64,000 nucleotides of DNA. Source: QHCE01 sp041743105 (GTDB lineage: Bacteria; Actinomycetota; Actinomycetes; Mycobacteriales; QHCE01). The stretch covers positions 1 to 64,000 of the forward strand of contig JBGTNI010000098.1 of assembly GCA_041743105.1 (NCBI GenBank), in the 5' to 3' direction. Under the pieces are notes generated by a model. The model saw only the letters and a list, made by a program, of their open reading frames with translations. It was not told the origin of the DNA and did no database searches. A program made the position numbers and the translations under genes. Shown here piece by piece: positions 17,444-25,855 of this stretch. Every line of letters begins with the position of its first letter. Position 1 is the first letter of the stretch.

Positions 17444-18910
17444 ATGGACAAGCCCTTTGACATGTTCGATCGCGACTTTGAATGGTCAGCCTTATCGCGT
17501 TTCGTCAAAGACGATCAGCCGGGAGCAATGCTAGGTGTGGTCTCCGGTCGTCGACGCCAAGGCAAGACCTACCTACTTGACGCTGCCTGCCGACAGGCCG
17601 GAGGCTTCTACTACGGGGCAGTAGAAGCGACTGAGGCCGAATCCCTTCGTCGTATTGGCGCCGCTCTTACCGACTATCTACGTCCTGCGGTTCCGTTCCA
17701 TCCGGCAAGCTGGTTCGAAGTCGTCGACGCGCTGCTAGCGCTGGGAGGGCAACGTGCGACTCCGGTCGTCATCGATGAGTTTCCGTACCTGGTGAAGGCT
17801 AGCCCGTCGTTGCCCTCGATCATTCAGCATGCGTTCGGCCCACTCGCCGAACCGCGAATTGGCTCTAGGTCACGCCTACTCCTCTGCGGTTCAGCGCTGT
17901 CTTTCATGGGACAACTACTGGCCGGAAATGCCCCGCTTCGCGGCCGCGCCGGCCTTGAGCTCGTGGTGCCGACCCTCGACTATCGCCTGGCAGCGCGATT
18001 CTGGGAAATCGCTGAGCCCACACTGGCGGTGAAGGTCAACGCGATCGTCGGCGGCACTCCGGCCTACCGTCGTGAATTCGTTCGCAACGACGTTCCCGCC
18101 GACCGCGATGACTTCGACAATTGGGTGACGCGAACCGTACTCAGCCCCGAAAGCCCCCTCTTTCGGGAGGCGCGTTACCTACTGGCCGAGGAGCCCGACC
18201 TACGAGGTACCGCGCTTTACCACTCGGTGCTGGCCGCGGTTGCCGGTGGCGACACCACCCGTGGCGCAATTGCGGGAAGCCTTGGCCGCAAGTCCGCCGA
18301 CATCGCCCATCCGCTGAACGTGCTCGAAGATGTCGGCTTGCTGAGCAGACAGGCCGACATTTTCCGTGATAACAGGTCCAGCTACCGCATAGCTGAACCG
18401 TTGATCGCCTTCTACCACGCGGTGATGCGCCCAGTCTGGGACCAACTGGAACGGCCCGGCTCCGCGGCCGCGGTATGGCGCAACAGTAGGAGTAGATATC
18501 TCAGCAACGTGGTGGGCCCACATTTCGAGCAGATCTGTCGATCGTGGGCGATGTTCTACGCCAGTGACGTCTTCGGCGATATACCGGCGAAAGTCGGTAG
18601 CGGCGTCGTCCATGACGTTCTCAGACAGACCAGTCACGAGGTTGATGTCGCCGTGGTCGGTGTTGCCGATGGCGGCCGCCCGCCACTGCTCTCGATCGGC
18701 GAGGTTAAGTGGAACGAGGCCATGGGCGCCAGTCACCTACAGCGGCTCCGCCACATCAAGTCACTGCTGGATTCCAGCGACCGCTACGAAACCTCAGCCA
18801 CTGTGCTGACCTGTTACAGCGGTGTCGGGTTCACCCCGGAACTTCACCGTTGCGCCGAGCAAGGCCAGGTGATGTTGATCGGGTTGGACGAGCTGTACGC
18901 CGATTCTTGA
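17444..18910 (+). CDS. AAA ATPase with C-terminal DUF234 nuclease-like domain
   Basis: A 488-residue protein of the archaeal-ATPase/DUF234 type. The N-terminal P-loop reads VVSGRRRQGKTYLLD (Walker A, about residues 32-46) and Walker B reads TPVVIDEFPYL. The central segment GSALSFMGQLLAGNAPLRGR is the usual sensor region. A winged helix lies around GAIAGSLGRKSADIAHPLNV. The C-terminal part has EVDVAVVG and then LLSIGEVKW, the D...ExK pattern of a PD-(D/E)XK nuclease fold. The role of this family is unsettled; defence and mobile-element roles have been proposed. ATG 17444 has the ribosome binding site GAGGAG. A relic of a second copy lies 0.8 kb upstream. Confidence 0.85.
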   Translation: MDKPFDMFDRDFEWSALSRFVKDDQPGAMLGVVSGRRRQGKTYLLDAACRQAGGFYYGAVEATEAESLRRIGAALTDYLRPAVPFHPASWFEVVDALLALGGQRATPVVIDEFPYLVKASPSLPSIIQHAFGPLAEPRIGSRSRLLLCGSALSFMGQLLAGNAPLRGRAGLELVVPTLDYRLAARFWEIAEPTLAVKVNAIVGGTPAYRREFVRNDVPADRDDFDNWVTRTVLSPESPLFREARYLLAEEPDLRGTALYHSVLAAVAGGDTTRGAIAGSLGRKSADIAHPLNVLEDVGLLSRQADIFRDNRSSYRIAEPLIAFYHAVMRPVWDQLERPGSAAAVWRNSRSRYLSNVVGPHFEQICRSWAMFYASDVFGDIPAKVGSGVVHDVLRQTSHEVDVAVVGVADGGRPPLLSIGEVKWNEAMGASHLQRLRHIKSLLDSSDRYETSATVLTCYSGVGFTPELHRCAEQGQVMLIGLDELYADS

Positions 18911-18953
18911 GATTCCAGAAAGCTCCTGAGAAGTGGTAACGCAAGTAGGTATC

Positions 18954-18985
18954 TCACGTATATACCTTGACAGGTATATACGTGA
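18954..18985 (+). promoter_or_regulatory. Perfect 32-bp operator over the -35 box of the arsR-like gene
   Basis: TCACGTATATACC (18954-18966) and its exact complement (18973-18985) flank the hexamer TTGACA, an ideal -35 element. A CATATT at 18991-18996 could serve as -10 with an 18-bp spacer. The ATG follows at 18998, implying a leaderless or nearly leaderless transcript. The ArsR-type protein encoded next is the likely ligand. Confidence 0.8.
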
Positions 18986-18997
18986 TTTGGCATATTA

Positions 18998-19324
18998 ATG
19001 TGCGTGACGAATGCCATCTGGTCTGCGTTGCTGGATCCGCACCGGCGAGCGGTGCTCGATCGGTTACGCGAACGCGCGTATCCGGTCGGTGAACTGGTTG
19101 AGGAACTTAGGTGGACTCAGCCAGCCGCGTCCAAGCATCTGAAGGTGCTACGCGATGCCGGTCTTGTGCGGGTACGCAAGGAGGCACAACAACGCATCTA
19201 CTCGATCGACCCTGGCCCGATCGCCGAACTCGACGCGTGGATCGCGCCCTACCGGCGGCTGTGGAACGACCGGCTCGATGCGCTCGCTCGACACCTCGAC
19301 GATAACGATGAGAAGGAGAAATGA
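18998..19324 (+). CDS. ArsR-family winged-helix regulator
   Basis: A 108-residue winged-helix protein of the ArsR/SmtB superfamily. The recognition helix reads WTQPAASKHLKVLRDAGLV, the wing RVRKEAQQRIYSID, and the C-terminal PIAELDAWIAPYRRLWNDRLDAL matches the subgroup that pairs with AHSA1/SRPBCC proteins. Metal-binding cysteine motifs are lacking, so it may sense a small organic molecule through its partner. It probably represses its own operon from the palindrome at 18954-18985. The stop overlaps the start of the AHSA1 gene (ATGATG at 19321). A GTG at 19004 is an alternative start. Confidence 0.88.
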   Translation: MCVTNAIWSALLDPHRRAVLDRLRERAYPVGELVEELRWTQPAASKHLKVLRDAGLVRVRKEAQQRIYSIDPGPIAELDAWIAPYRRLWNDRLDALARHLDDNDEKEK

Positions 19325-19842
19325 TGGACCGCGGAACCTACATCGAGTACAACGGCCGTCCTGCCGTGCGTTTCCAGCGCAGCTATCCATATCCGATCGA
19401 GCGACTCTGGGCGGCTGTCACCCAACCCGACGAACTCGAACACTGGTTCCCCTCCGCGGTGAAAATCGAGCCACGCGTTGGAGGGACGATCGAGTTTTTC
19501 GACGACCCCAACACCGAGCCGACTACTGGCACGATCCTGGTCTTCGACCCGCCTCGTCGCCTCGCATTCACGTGGTCTGGCGACGAACTTGTCTTCGAGC
19601 TGGAACCGACGGGTGGCCACGGCTGCGAGCTGACACTCATCAACTTGCTGGAAGCGCGCGACACCGCCGCGCGTAATGCCGCCGGTTGGAGCGTTTGCCT
19701 TATCGAGCTCGATAAGCATCTCTCCGGCAAGGGCGCCGATGGCCCGCACAGTGACACAGCCGAGCCATGGCGTCCGCACTACGACGCCTACGTCGCCGCT
19801 GGCATGCCCTCGGGGGCGGAGATTCCGGGGGAGACCACCTAA
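19321..19842 (+). CDS. AHSA1-like SRPBCC-domain protein
   Basis: A 173-residue single-domain protein of the START/SRPBCC superfamily (AHSA1 branch). Family segments are FQRSYPYPIERLWAAVTQPD, ELEHWFPSAVKIEPRVGGTI and RRLAFTWSGDELVFEL. These helix-grip folds bind hydrophobic ligands. It is translated from the same message as the ArsR-like regulator with overlapping codons, a common pairing in actinobacteria. A broken relic of a similar gene lies at about 22.3 kb. The ligand is unknown. Confidence 0.88.
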   Translation: MMDRGTYIEYNGRPAVRFQRSYPYPIERLWAAVTQPDELEHWFPSAVKIEPRVGGTIEFFDDPNTEPTTGTILVFDPPRRLAFTWSGDELVFELEPTGGHGCELTLINLLEARDTAARNAAGWSVCLIELDKHLSGKGADGPHSDTAEPWRPHYDAYVAAGMPSGAEIPGETT

Positions 19843-19860
19843 GGGATGAGCTGCACCGAT

Positions 19861-20688
19861 CTAGTTTCTGCGGGGGAGGATGAGTTGACCGCGGGCTTGG
19901 GCGACGTCGATCGTCACGTCGGGGCTAGTGGCCTGGATGGATCCCGTAATGGGCTGCCATGGGCCGCCGTTCACCGAGAACTGTCCGTTGAGCACGACGG
20001 TGACGCTGATGGTGGCCTTGCCGGTGTCGGTGAAGCGGTGCGTCACCGGGTACTGGTCCTCCACCTGATCCACCCGGTCGGTGAGGTCGGGATCGTAGGG
20101 TTTCCCCGGATTCTTGGTGGTGAGTGTCTTGCCGTCGCCGAAGTTCCACCGATAGGACACTGGCGTGAATTTCAATCGCACATCGGCGGCCTGGATGTCG
20201 GTATCGCGTTCGTAGCCGGTGAAATCAGTCCACAGCACATTCGGAAAGTTCACCAGCGTGCGCTGATCTGGCGGATGCATCTTCGGAGCCGGGACTTTCA
20301 CCTGCGTTTGGTAGAACTCCTGGATCGCCAGCGACCGCATGCCGTTATCGGGTAGGCCGCACTGTAGATCCTCCGTGCCTACCTCGGGGCGGGCACGTTC
20401 TGTCTCGACCCGTATGTACTCCCACTCCCCGGCGCCGCACCGTTTGTGCACACAACCACCGTCCGGAGTGGGATCGCCGCAGCTGGCGTAGTACTCCACT
20501 ATCGTGTCCGACGGCTTAGCATTCGACGGTCGTGGCGGGCCGGCCTTGGTGTCCTGACCACTCAAATCGAGGTTCGTGTTGACCCGGTTTCTATCGCCAT
20601 GCGCAGATACGTTCGGATCCGGCTCAGCGGCAACGGCGACGGCGGATACCAAACCGAGCACGGTCACAGCTAGCGCAACCCGCTTCAT
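19861..20688 (-). CDS. Exported PKD-domain protein
   Basis: A 275-residue protein with a clear signal peptide (MKRVALAVTVLGLVSAVAVAA, cleavage near residue 21). A PKD domain follows in the second half, with the typical core SYRWNFGDGKTLTT and the later HRFTDTGKATISVTVVL. The N-terminal half has four cysteines between residues about 70 and 110 (SCGDPTPDGGCVHKRCG, then LQCGL) that may form disulfides. PKD folds usually mediate adhesion or protein contacts outside the cell. The start overlaps the stop of the upstream gene (ATGA), so the pair is co-translated. The frame extends to 20727, but only the start at 20688 gives a signal peptide at the N terminus. Confidence 0.8.
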   Translation of the reverse strand: MKRVALAVTVLGLVSAVAVAAEPDPNVSAHGDRNRVNTNLDLSGQDTKAGPPRPSNAKPSDTIVEYYASCGDPTPDGGCVHKRCGAGEWEYIRVETERARPEVGTEDLQCGLPDNGMRSLAIQEFYQTQVKVPAPKMHPPDQRTLVNFPNVLWTDFTGYERDTDIQAADVRLKFTPVSYRWNFGDGKTLTTKNPGKPYDPDLTDRVDQVEDQYPVTHRFTDTGKATISVTVVLNGQFSVNGGPWQPITGSIQATSPDVTIDVAQARGQLILPRRN

Positions 20689-21326
20689 CTTCCAAGCTCC
20701 TTGACCTGGCTGGCGTAGATCCGCCACTCGCCGTTGTCGAATGACAGTTTTAGCTCTAGCACGCTCGGCGGGCTTGCCTCAATTTCCTGAACTAGGCGGC
20801 CGTCTGGTTCAAGCTGCCGGCCCGCGTCCCGCTTGATGCCTATCTCGATCACTCCGAGGTACTGTCCATCGTCACTGGGGGTCACCACTTCCCCGGAAAT
20901 CGATACCACTGTGTAAGCCCCGCCCTTCAGATAGCGGCCGTTCTCACCGCCTTTTTCGATCTCGGCGATCAATCCGCGGCAGACCGCGCAGCGCTCCAGG
21001 TCATAGACCCGCTTCAACGGCTCCACGTCCCTGGTGCGCTGCGCGTAGTTGATCGCGTCGTTCTCGTACCGCACGGTGGCTTCAAGCCCCTTTTCTGTCG
21101 GTTCGAAGACCGCGTCGGGGAGCTTTGGTGGTTCCGCGGCGGGCCTGGTTGGGGTGGCGGGCTGCGACCACTCGGCCCTGTTGGGCACCTTGCTGTCACC
21201 ATCATCGTCTCGACCGGCGAGCATCCACCAGAAAAACCACACCGAGAACACAATGAGCACCACGGCCGTCACGATGAACACGGGATGATTCGGTTTATCC
21301 CACCAACCAGGCTTACGAAACCTCAT
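20685..21326 (-). CDS. Membrane-anchored DUF6318-like protein
   Basis: A 213-residue protein with one N-terminal membrane helix (FIVTAVVLIVFSVWFFWWML), a proline-rich linker and an outer domain. The domain has YENDAINYAQRTRDVEPLKR followed by a CAVC pair, which resembles DUF6318 proteins of actinobacteria, where two nearby cysteines follow the same DAINYA helix. Function is unknown. It is the first gene of a two-gene unit with the exported PKD protein, so both probably act together at the cell surface. Confidence 0.6.
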   Translation of the reverse strand: MRFRKPGWWDKPNHPVFIVTAVVLIVFSVWFFWWMLAGRDDDGDSKVPNRAEWSQPATPTRPAAEPPKLPDAVFEPTEKGLEATVRYENDAINYAQRTRDVEPLKRVYDLERCAVCRGLIAEIEKGGENGRYLKGGAYTVVSISGEVVTPSDDGQYLGVIEIGIKRDAGRQLEPDGRLVQEIEASPPSVLELKLSFDNGEWRIYASQVKELGR

Positions 21327-21433
21327 AGCCCATCAGCGTAGGCGAAACCGACCTCACCATAGTGAAGAACAACCCGCCTGTGGAAAACGGCGGTGGCGTG
21401 GCTGAGACCAGCCGCGAGAATGCCGACCGACGA

Positions 21434-22201
21434 TTACTCGGAAGAAACAATCTCGAGTAGTGACCGAAGAGTCTCCGGATCGGTCTTAAGCTGTCCAGCC
21501 TGGAAAAGTCGTGCAAGGAGTTCGGGAAAGTCTTTGTTGCGACGATAAGCTAAAGCTTCTTTCGCCTCCTCGATCCTTCCTGCCTCGATAAGGAAGACGC
21601 CGTGCCAGAACGGAAGATGTGGGGACTCGGGGAGCGCGGCTCGTGCTCGATTCCACAGCGCCAGGGCGGCCGACCGGTCTCCTTGCTCCTCTAATGTGCC
21701 AGCCTTATCGGCATCGCGGTAAGCGGTGGAAATATGCAGCAGTCGTGAGAGCTCGGTCAACGGGTTTGGGTGGTCATCGACACGCAGATCGATTGAAATG
21801 TGCTCCCACCATTCGCCCACATGAGGCCCCGCAACCTTGATGGCGGCAGACTGCTGTCCCCGAATATCGCCGCCGGCGTCCTGTGCGTTGTGCAGCGCCG
21901 CTATGAGTCGTTCGTGGAGCGGTTGGCCACGGGTTGTTTCCCATGATTGCGCCATAGCCTCGACGACTTCAGAATCTCGCATTAAATTGCCGAGAACCAC
22001 CGCTCCTTCCAACTCGACGTGACTCGCATATCGAACACACTGCCTTGGACCGTAAGAGACGTTGACAAGCGCCTGCGTCGCTACGACTCCCACGCCAGCG
22101 CGTATCCACGGAACCCACGATCCGACGGCGAAGTTGCATGTCTGCGCGGCAACCCCGAGGTCACCCGTCTCAGGACAGCGAGCAACGATCGAGTACGTCA
22201 T
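21434..22201 (-). CDS. DUF1028 family protein
   Basis: A 255-residue protein that begins MTYSIVARCPETGDLGVAAQ, the invariant DUF1028 start; the threonine after the initiator would be the N-terminal nucleophile expected for this Ntn-hydrolase-like family. VGSWVPWIRAGVGVVATQAL and the internal GRQ-like segment (DIRGQQSAAIKV) also match. The last 90 residues add helical TPR-like units (GDRSAALALWNRARAALPES). The substrate is unknown; peptidase activity has been suggested for the family. The frame allows a start at 22219, but 22201 places the nucleophile at position 2. Confidence 0.82.
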   Translation of the reverse strand: MTYSIVARCPETGDLGVAAQTCNFAVGSWVPWIRAGVGVVATQALVNVSYGPRQCVRYASHVELEGAVVLGNLMRDSEVVEAMAQSWETTRGQPLHERLIAALHNAQDAGGDIRGQQSAAIKVAGPHVGEWWEHISIDLRVDDHPNPLTELSRLLHISTAYRDADKAGTLEEQGDRSAALALWNRARAALPESPHLPFWHGVFLIEAGRIEEAKEALAYRRNKDFPELLARLFQAGQLKTDPETLRSLLEIVSSE

Positions 22202-22303
22202 CGCGGCGGACCCTACCATGCGGCTGGTCGGAGGCTGCGCATCCAGATTGCCGCGGAAAGTAGGGACGCTGGCTTCCGCGATGGGTGAGCGAAAACCTTG
22301 CCA

Positions 22304-22420
22304 AGCTCATCACGAATCGATCCCGCAGACGACCTCGCCGACACTTCACAGTGACCATGTCGCCAATTGGCCGACGATCCCAACACTGACCCGGCGGCCG
22401 GCACGATCTTGGCCGCCGGC
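22304..22420 (+). pseudogene. Degenerate relic of an AHSA1-like gene
   Basis: One frame gives DDPNTDPAAGTIL, which mirrors DDPNTEPTTGTIL of the AHSA1 protein at 19321. Upstream, AKLIT and, in a shifted frame, DDLA and HFTVTM resemble the VTQPDELEHWFP region. Two frameshifts and one in-frame stop separate these pieces. It fills most of the 273-nt gap between the DUF1028 gene and the next gene. Confidence 0.55.
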
Positions 22421-22436
22421 CGCCGGCCGCCGGCCG
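22411..22436 (+). repeat. Heptanucleotide tandem repeat
   Basis: GGCCGCC is repeated 3.7 times in the intergenic region, next to the AHSA1 relic. It makes no usable frame and may simply be a slippage expansion. Confidence 0.8.
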
Positions 22437-22474
22437 TCGCAGATGGGTTCCCTTCACGTAACGGCTATAGCCGG

Positions 22475-23917
22475 TCAGCCGCTAATGAGCAGGGGGATGG
22501 TCAGCGCGATGAGGACGGTGAGTCCCCACAGCGCTGGCGCCGAGCCCAGGGTCTGGTCGCGGCGCGCGGCGACGCGCTGCGCCTCGGCCTGGTTGCGGGT
22601 GATCCACCAGGGGTTGGTGCGGGCCTCCAGCCGGTAATAGACCACCCCGAGCGCCGCGCCGTAGGCGAGGTGGCCCACGAGGGAGGGAAAACCCGCCGCC
22701 ACTCCGGCGGCGTCCCATTGCAGCGGGCCACCTGTAAGTATGGGCAGCAACGTCAGGTTGCCGAGCACCCACCATACGAAACCGTAGGACACACCCCAGC
22801 CGATGCCCGACGTCAGGTCGAAGCTGCGGCGACGGAACAGCACGGCGTAGGAGACGCCGATAATCTGGGCGATCGTCAAGTGCACGAGCAATCCCGTGGT
22901 GGGTGCCTGTGCCCCCACCAGACCTGCCACCGCGGGCAGCGCCTCCACGAGCACCATCACCAAGGTGAACACCACGCCACCGGCCAGCCCGGCTAGGGCG
23001 CCGTAGCCAGTGGCACGAAGCCCCCGGGCACCCGGCGATTCTACGCGAAGCATCCGCACGTCGTCGACGAACAGCCACCGGCCCAGGCCACTAAGCCCGG
23101 TAAAAACCAGTGCGACACCGGCGCCGAGCAGCAAATACGCGGGCAGCCGGTCGACCGCTGTCACGGCCGCTTCCTGTGACCAGTCCAGTGCATCGCCGCG
23201 CAGCAGCGGCGGCAGCGTCAGCCCTGCCACGATCCACCACAGGAACCCGTACGCCGTGCCGCGAATCAGCGCCGGCCCGGCGCCTTCGCGGCGGGCGGCG
23301 AACAGCAGCGGGTAGCCCAGACCCGCGAGCGTCCCCTCTACGAAGATCCAGCCGAGCGGGGCGTTGGCCATCACATCGAGGACCAAATACAGCAGTGCCG
23401 CGACCGTGACTCCCGCGACCACTCCGCACGCTGCCGTGGCGAGCCCAGGAAGCTGCGTTTCACCGGCGTCGCGATGGAAGGCGATGAAGACCATGGCGGT
23501 GGTGGCGCCGTAGAACAGGTGCCCGATCAGGCTCGGCAACAGCGCCTGAGCGCTGGGTAGATCCCACGTCACCGGTTCCCCGAGGAGTAGGGGCAGCAGG
23601 GTCTGGGGTCCCAGGAACCACCAGAATCCGCCGTATATCAGTCCCCAGAACAGGGTTTCACTGGCCTGTGCCCGCTGATGGGCGATGAGCAGCCCGAACC
23701 CCGCGCCGATGACGGCGGCGATTACCATGTGCACCGCGAACCCCACGGCTGGAGAGTCGGCGCGCACGATTGACGCCACGGTCGGTAGCGCGCCGAATGA
23801 GGCCATCGCGGCACCGAAGACCAGACCACCGGCGATTCCCGCAGCGACTCCCAGAGCCGTGGCCCTCAGAGTCTCACCGCGCCGGATCGGTGCCGCCGCC
23901 GTTACTGTGGCCGTCAT
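22475..23917 (-). CDS. Membrane protein built from three copies of a roughly 150-residue 4-TM unit
   Basis: A 480-residue integral membrane protein with about 12-13 helices that I could not assign to a named family. It holds three repeats, each with a signature of aromatic and proline residues: GGFWWFLGPQTLLPLLLG at residues 96-113, GFLWWIVAGLTLPPLLRG at 224-241 and GFVWWVLGNLTLLPILTG at 379-396. Each is followed by a tryptophan and, in repeats 1 and 3, by SL(I/V)GHL(F/A)YG. The ATG at 23917 overlaps the stop of the upstream oxidoreductase (ATGA). That enzyme carries a fourth copy of the unit at its N terminus, so the two proteins probably act as one membrane complex. Confidence 0.8.
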   Translation of the reverse strand: MTATVTAAAPIRRGETLRATALGVAAGIAGGLVFGAAMASFGALPTVASIVRADSPAVGFAVHMVIAAVIGAGFGLLIAHQRAQASETLFWGLIYGGFWWFLGPQTLLPLLLGEPVTWDLPSAQALLPSLIGHLFYGATTAMVFIAFHRDAGETQLPGLATAACGVVAGVTVAALLYLVLDVMANAPLGWIFVEGTLAGLGYPLLFAARREGAGPALIRGTAYGFLWWIVAGLTLPPLLRGDALDWSQEAAVTAVDRLPAYLLLGAGVALVFTGLSGLGRWLFVDDVRMLRVESPGARGLRATGYGALAGLAGGVVFTLVMVLVEALPAVAGLVGAQAPTTGLLVHLTIAQIIGVSYAVLFRRRSFDLTSGIGWGVSYGFVWWVLGNLTLLPILTGGPLQWDAAGVAAGFPSLVGHLAYGAALGVVYYRLEARTNPWWITRNQAEAQRVAARRDQTLGSAPALWGLTVLIALTIPLLISG

Positions 23918-25788
23918 CGCGGTTGCCCATCGCGAGTCTGCTCGGCACGGGTCTGCCGCGCCCGTGTGGTGGAGACTGGCGTGGTCAAGACTGACAGGGT
24001 CGATTCGGTTGGCTGCTGTCGTGTCGTGACTACGATGTCGCGTGGGAAGGCCAGATCCAGCACCCAGTCCAGCAGCACCCGCAGCCGTTTCTCTACACCG
24101 GGTAGCTTCGCCAGATAGATCCCGCGCCACAGCAGCCACGCGGCCACCCCGGAGAACCGGCGACCTCGAATCTCGGCGGCGGCGGTGCGGTGCCCGAGCG
24201 CGACCAGCAGACCGATGGTGCGGAAGCGGAACTCCGCCGGTGGGCGACCGGCGATCACGGCAGCGATGTTCTCGGCCACCACCGTGCCCTGCCGTAGTGC
24301 GTGCTGGGCCGTCGGTGGGAAGGGGGCGCCGTCACGGGCGAGGTCGGGGATCTGGGCGCAGTCCCCGACGGCCCAGACCCGATCGAGCCCGGTTACCCGC
24401 AGGGTCGGGTCGGTTATGGGCGCTCCGTTGCGGGCATGCTCGCCGCCCAGCTTCGCGACCAACGCGCTGGGCCGATTACCCGCGGTCCACACGAAGGTGC
24501 GAGTTGGGACCCGGTCGCCGTCGGTGAGTAGCACGTCTGTTGCCGTCGCCTCCGCTACCCGAACATCGAGCCGGAACTCGATTCCGCGTGAGCGCAGACG
24601 GTCCAGCGCGTAGGCGCCCAGTTCGGCGGAGAGTTCGGGGAGAATCCGGTCCCGCGAATGGACCAACACGAACCGCGGCTCATCCGGTGCGATCCCCGGA
24701 AAGTAGTGCAGTACCCGGTGTACGAGGTCGAACAACTCCGCGATCGTCTCGGCTCCCGCGAAACCGCCGCCCGCGACCACGAAGGTGAGTAGGTTTCCCC
24801 GTTGTTCTGGATCCGTTTCGGTGTGGTCGGCCTGCTCCAGTAGTCCGATCACGTGGTTTCGCAGTAGCGTCGCGTCGTCCAGGTCTTTGAGCGTGAGGGC
24901 GTGCTCGGCGACGCCGGGTAGATCTAGGAAATGAGGGACGGAACCGACGGCGAGAACGAGGTGGTCGTAGCCAATTCGCTCCACCTCAGATGTCGCCGCA
25001 GTCCCGGTCGACAAGCGGACGGTCCGGTCGTCGGTGTCGATGTCTGCCACAGCGCCGTACAGGAACCGGGTGTGCGGTACCGCAGCCCGAATCGGTGCGC
25101 TGATGTGTGCGGGCTCCAGCGCACTGGAGGCAACCTCGGCCAGCATCGGAGTGAACAACAGGAAGTTCGAGTCGCCGATCAGCGTCACGTCGATGGGTGC
25201 CCCGCTTAGCGCGAGCCGCTCGAACCGCCGTGCCGCGCTCAGTCCGGCGAAACCGCCGCCGACAATGAGCACCCGGGTCGGCGGCTCCGCTTCGGCTGGT
25301 GCTGACGCGGACCGCGGCCCTTTAGATCCCGGTCTTCTCGCGTGCAGCGCCAGTAGTCCGTGCACCGCCGCTCCGGTCAGTGCACCGTGGAGTACGTCGG
25401 CTACCAGCACCCCGTAGGCGGCGGCCGCCGCTGGGGCCGACCAGGTCGGCGTCTGCCCGTGTAACACCGGGTCCAGCGTGAGTGAGAAGACCAACCAGCC
25501 GAGCAGGCTAATCAGCACGCCGCCGGATGCCGCCACGGCCAGACCCCGAGGCCGATAGGCCACGCCCAGACCGATCGCCACCCCGACCGCTGTGGCGTAG
25601 CCGATGAAGACGCCCCACTGCGGGACGACACCGAGACTCCGATCGTCGAGCATCCCCTGGTATCCCATGAGTGCGGCGACCGGTAGCGCGGTCACTAGCC
25701 CGGTGGTTGCGCCCCAACCGGCTAGTTCCGATGGTCTGAATCGTCTAGGCTGTCGCCGCTGTGAACCGAGCTCGTTGTGGCTGGCCAC
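23914..25788 (-). CDS. NDH-2-like FAD/NAD(P) oxidoreductase with N-terminal 4-TM domain
   Basis: About 624 residues. Residues 24-148 form four membrane helices with a motif (GVLISLLGWLVFSLTLDPVL, then TPTW and VLHGALTGAAV) like the repeats of the neighbouring protein. The rest is a type II NADH dehydrogenase-like flavoprotein: FAD motif VLIVGGGFAGLSAARRF, NAD motif VVAGGGFAGAETIAEL, second FAD motif VWAVGDCAQIPD and a C-terminal amphipathic segment (LLWRGIYLAKLPGVEKRLRV). It should pass electrons from NADH or NADPH to a quinone or a membrane partner. The GTG at 25788 is preferred because the ATG at 25854 would overlap the start of the divergent gene. Confidence 0.85.
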   Translation of the reverse strand: MASHNELGSQRRQPRRFRPSELAGWGATTGLVTALPVAALMGYQGMLDDRSLGVVPQWGVFIGYATAVGVAIGLGVAYRPRGLAVAASGGVLISLLGWLVFSLTLDPVLHGQTPTWSAPAAAAAYGVLVADVLHGALTGAAVHGLLALHARRPGSKGPRSASAPAEAEPPTRVLIVGGGFAGLSAARRFERLALSGAPIDVTLIGDSNFLLFTPMLAEVASSALEPAHISAPIRAAVPHTRFLYGAVADIDTDDRTVRLSTGTAATSEVERIGYDHLVLAVGSVPHFLDLPGVAEHALTLKDLDDATLLRNHVIGLLEQADHTETDPEQRGNLLTFVVAGGGFAGAETIAELFDLVHRVLHYFPGIAPDEPRFVLVHSRDRILPELSAELGAYALDRLRSRGIEFRLDVRVAEATATDVLLTDGDRVPTRTFVWTAGNRPSALVAKLGGEHARNGAPITDPTLRVTGLDRVWAVGDCAQIPDLARDGAPFPPTAQHALRQGTVVAENIAAVIAGRPPAEFRFRTIGLLVALGHRTAAAEIRGRRFSGVAAWLLWRGIYLAKLPGVEKRLRVLLDWVLDLAFPRDIVVTTRQQPTESTLSVLTTPVSTTRARQTRAEQTRDGQPR

Positions 25789-25855
25789 GGGTCTCCGTCC
25801 TGACGGGAAGTGATCAGACGACGCTATCACCTGGACGGGTAGTGTCGCCTGCATG

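Noticed and set aside
15725..18953. Second copy of the ssrA end as an attachment site
   Set aside because: I looked for a repeat of the CGATTCCCGCCACC segment downstream and saw none, so an integrated element could not be delimited.
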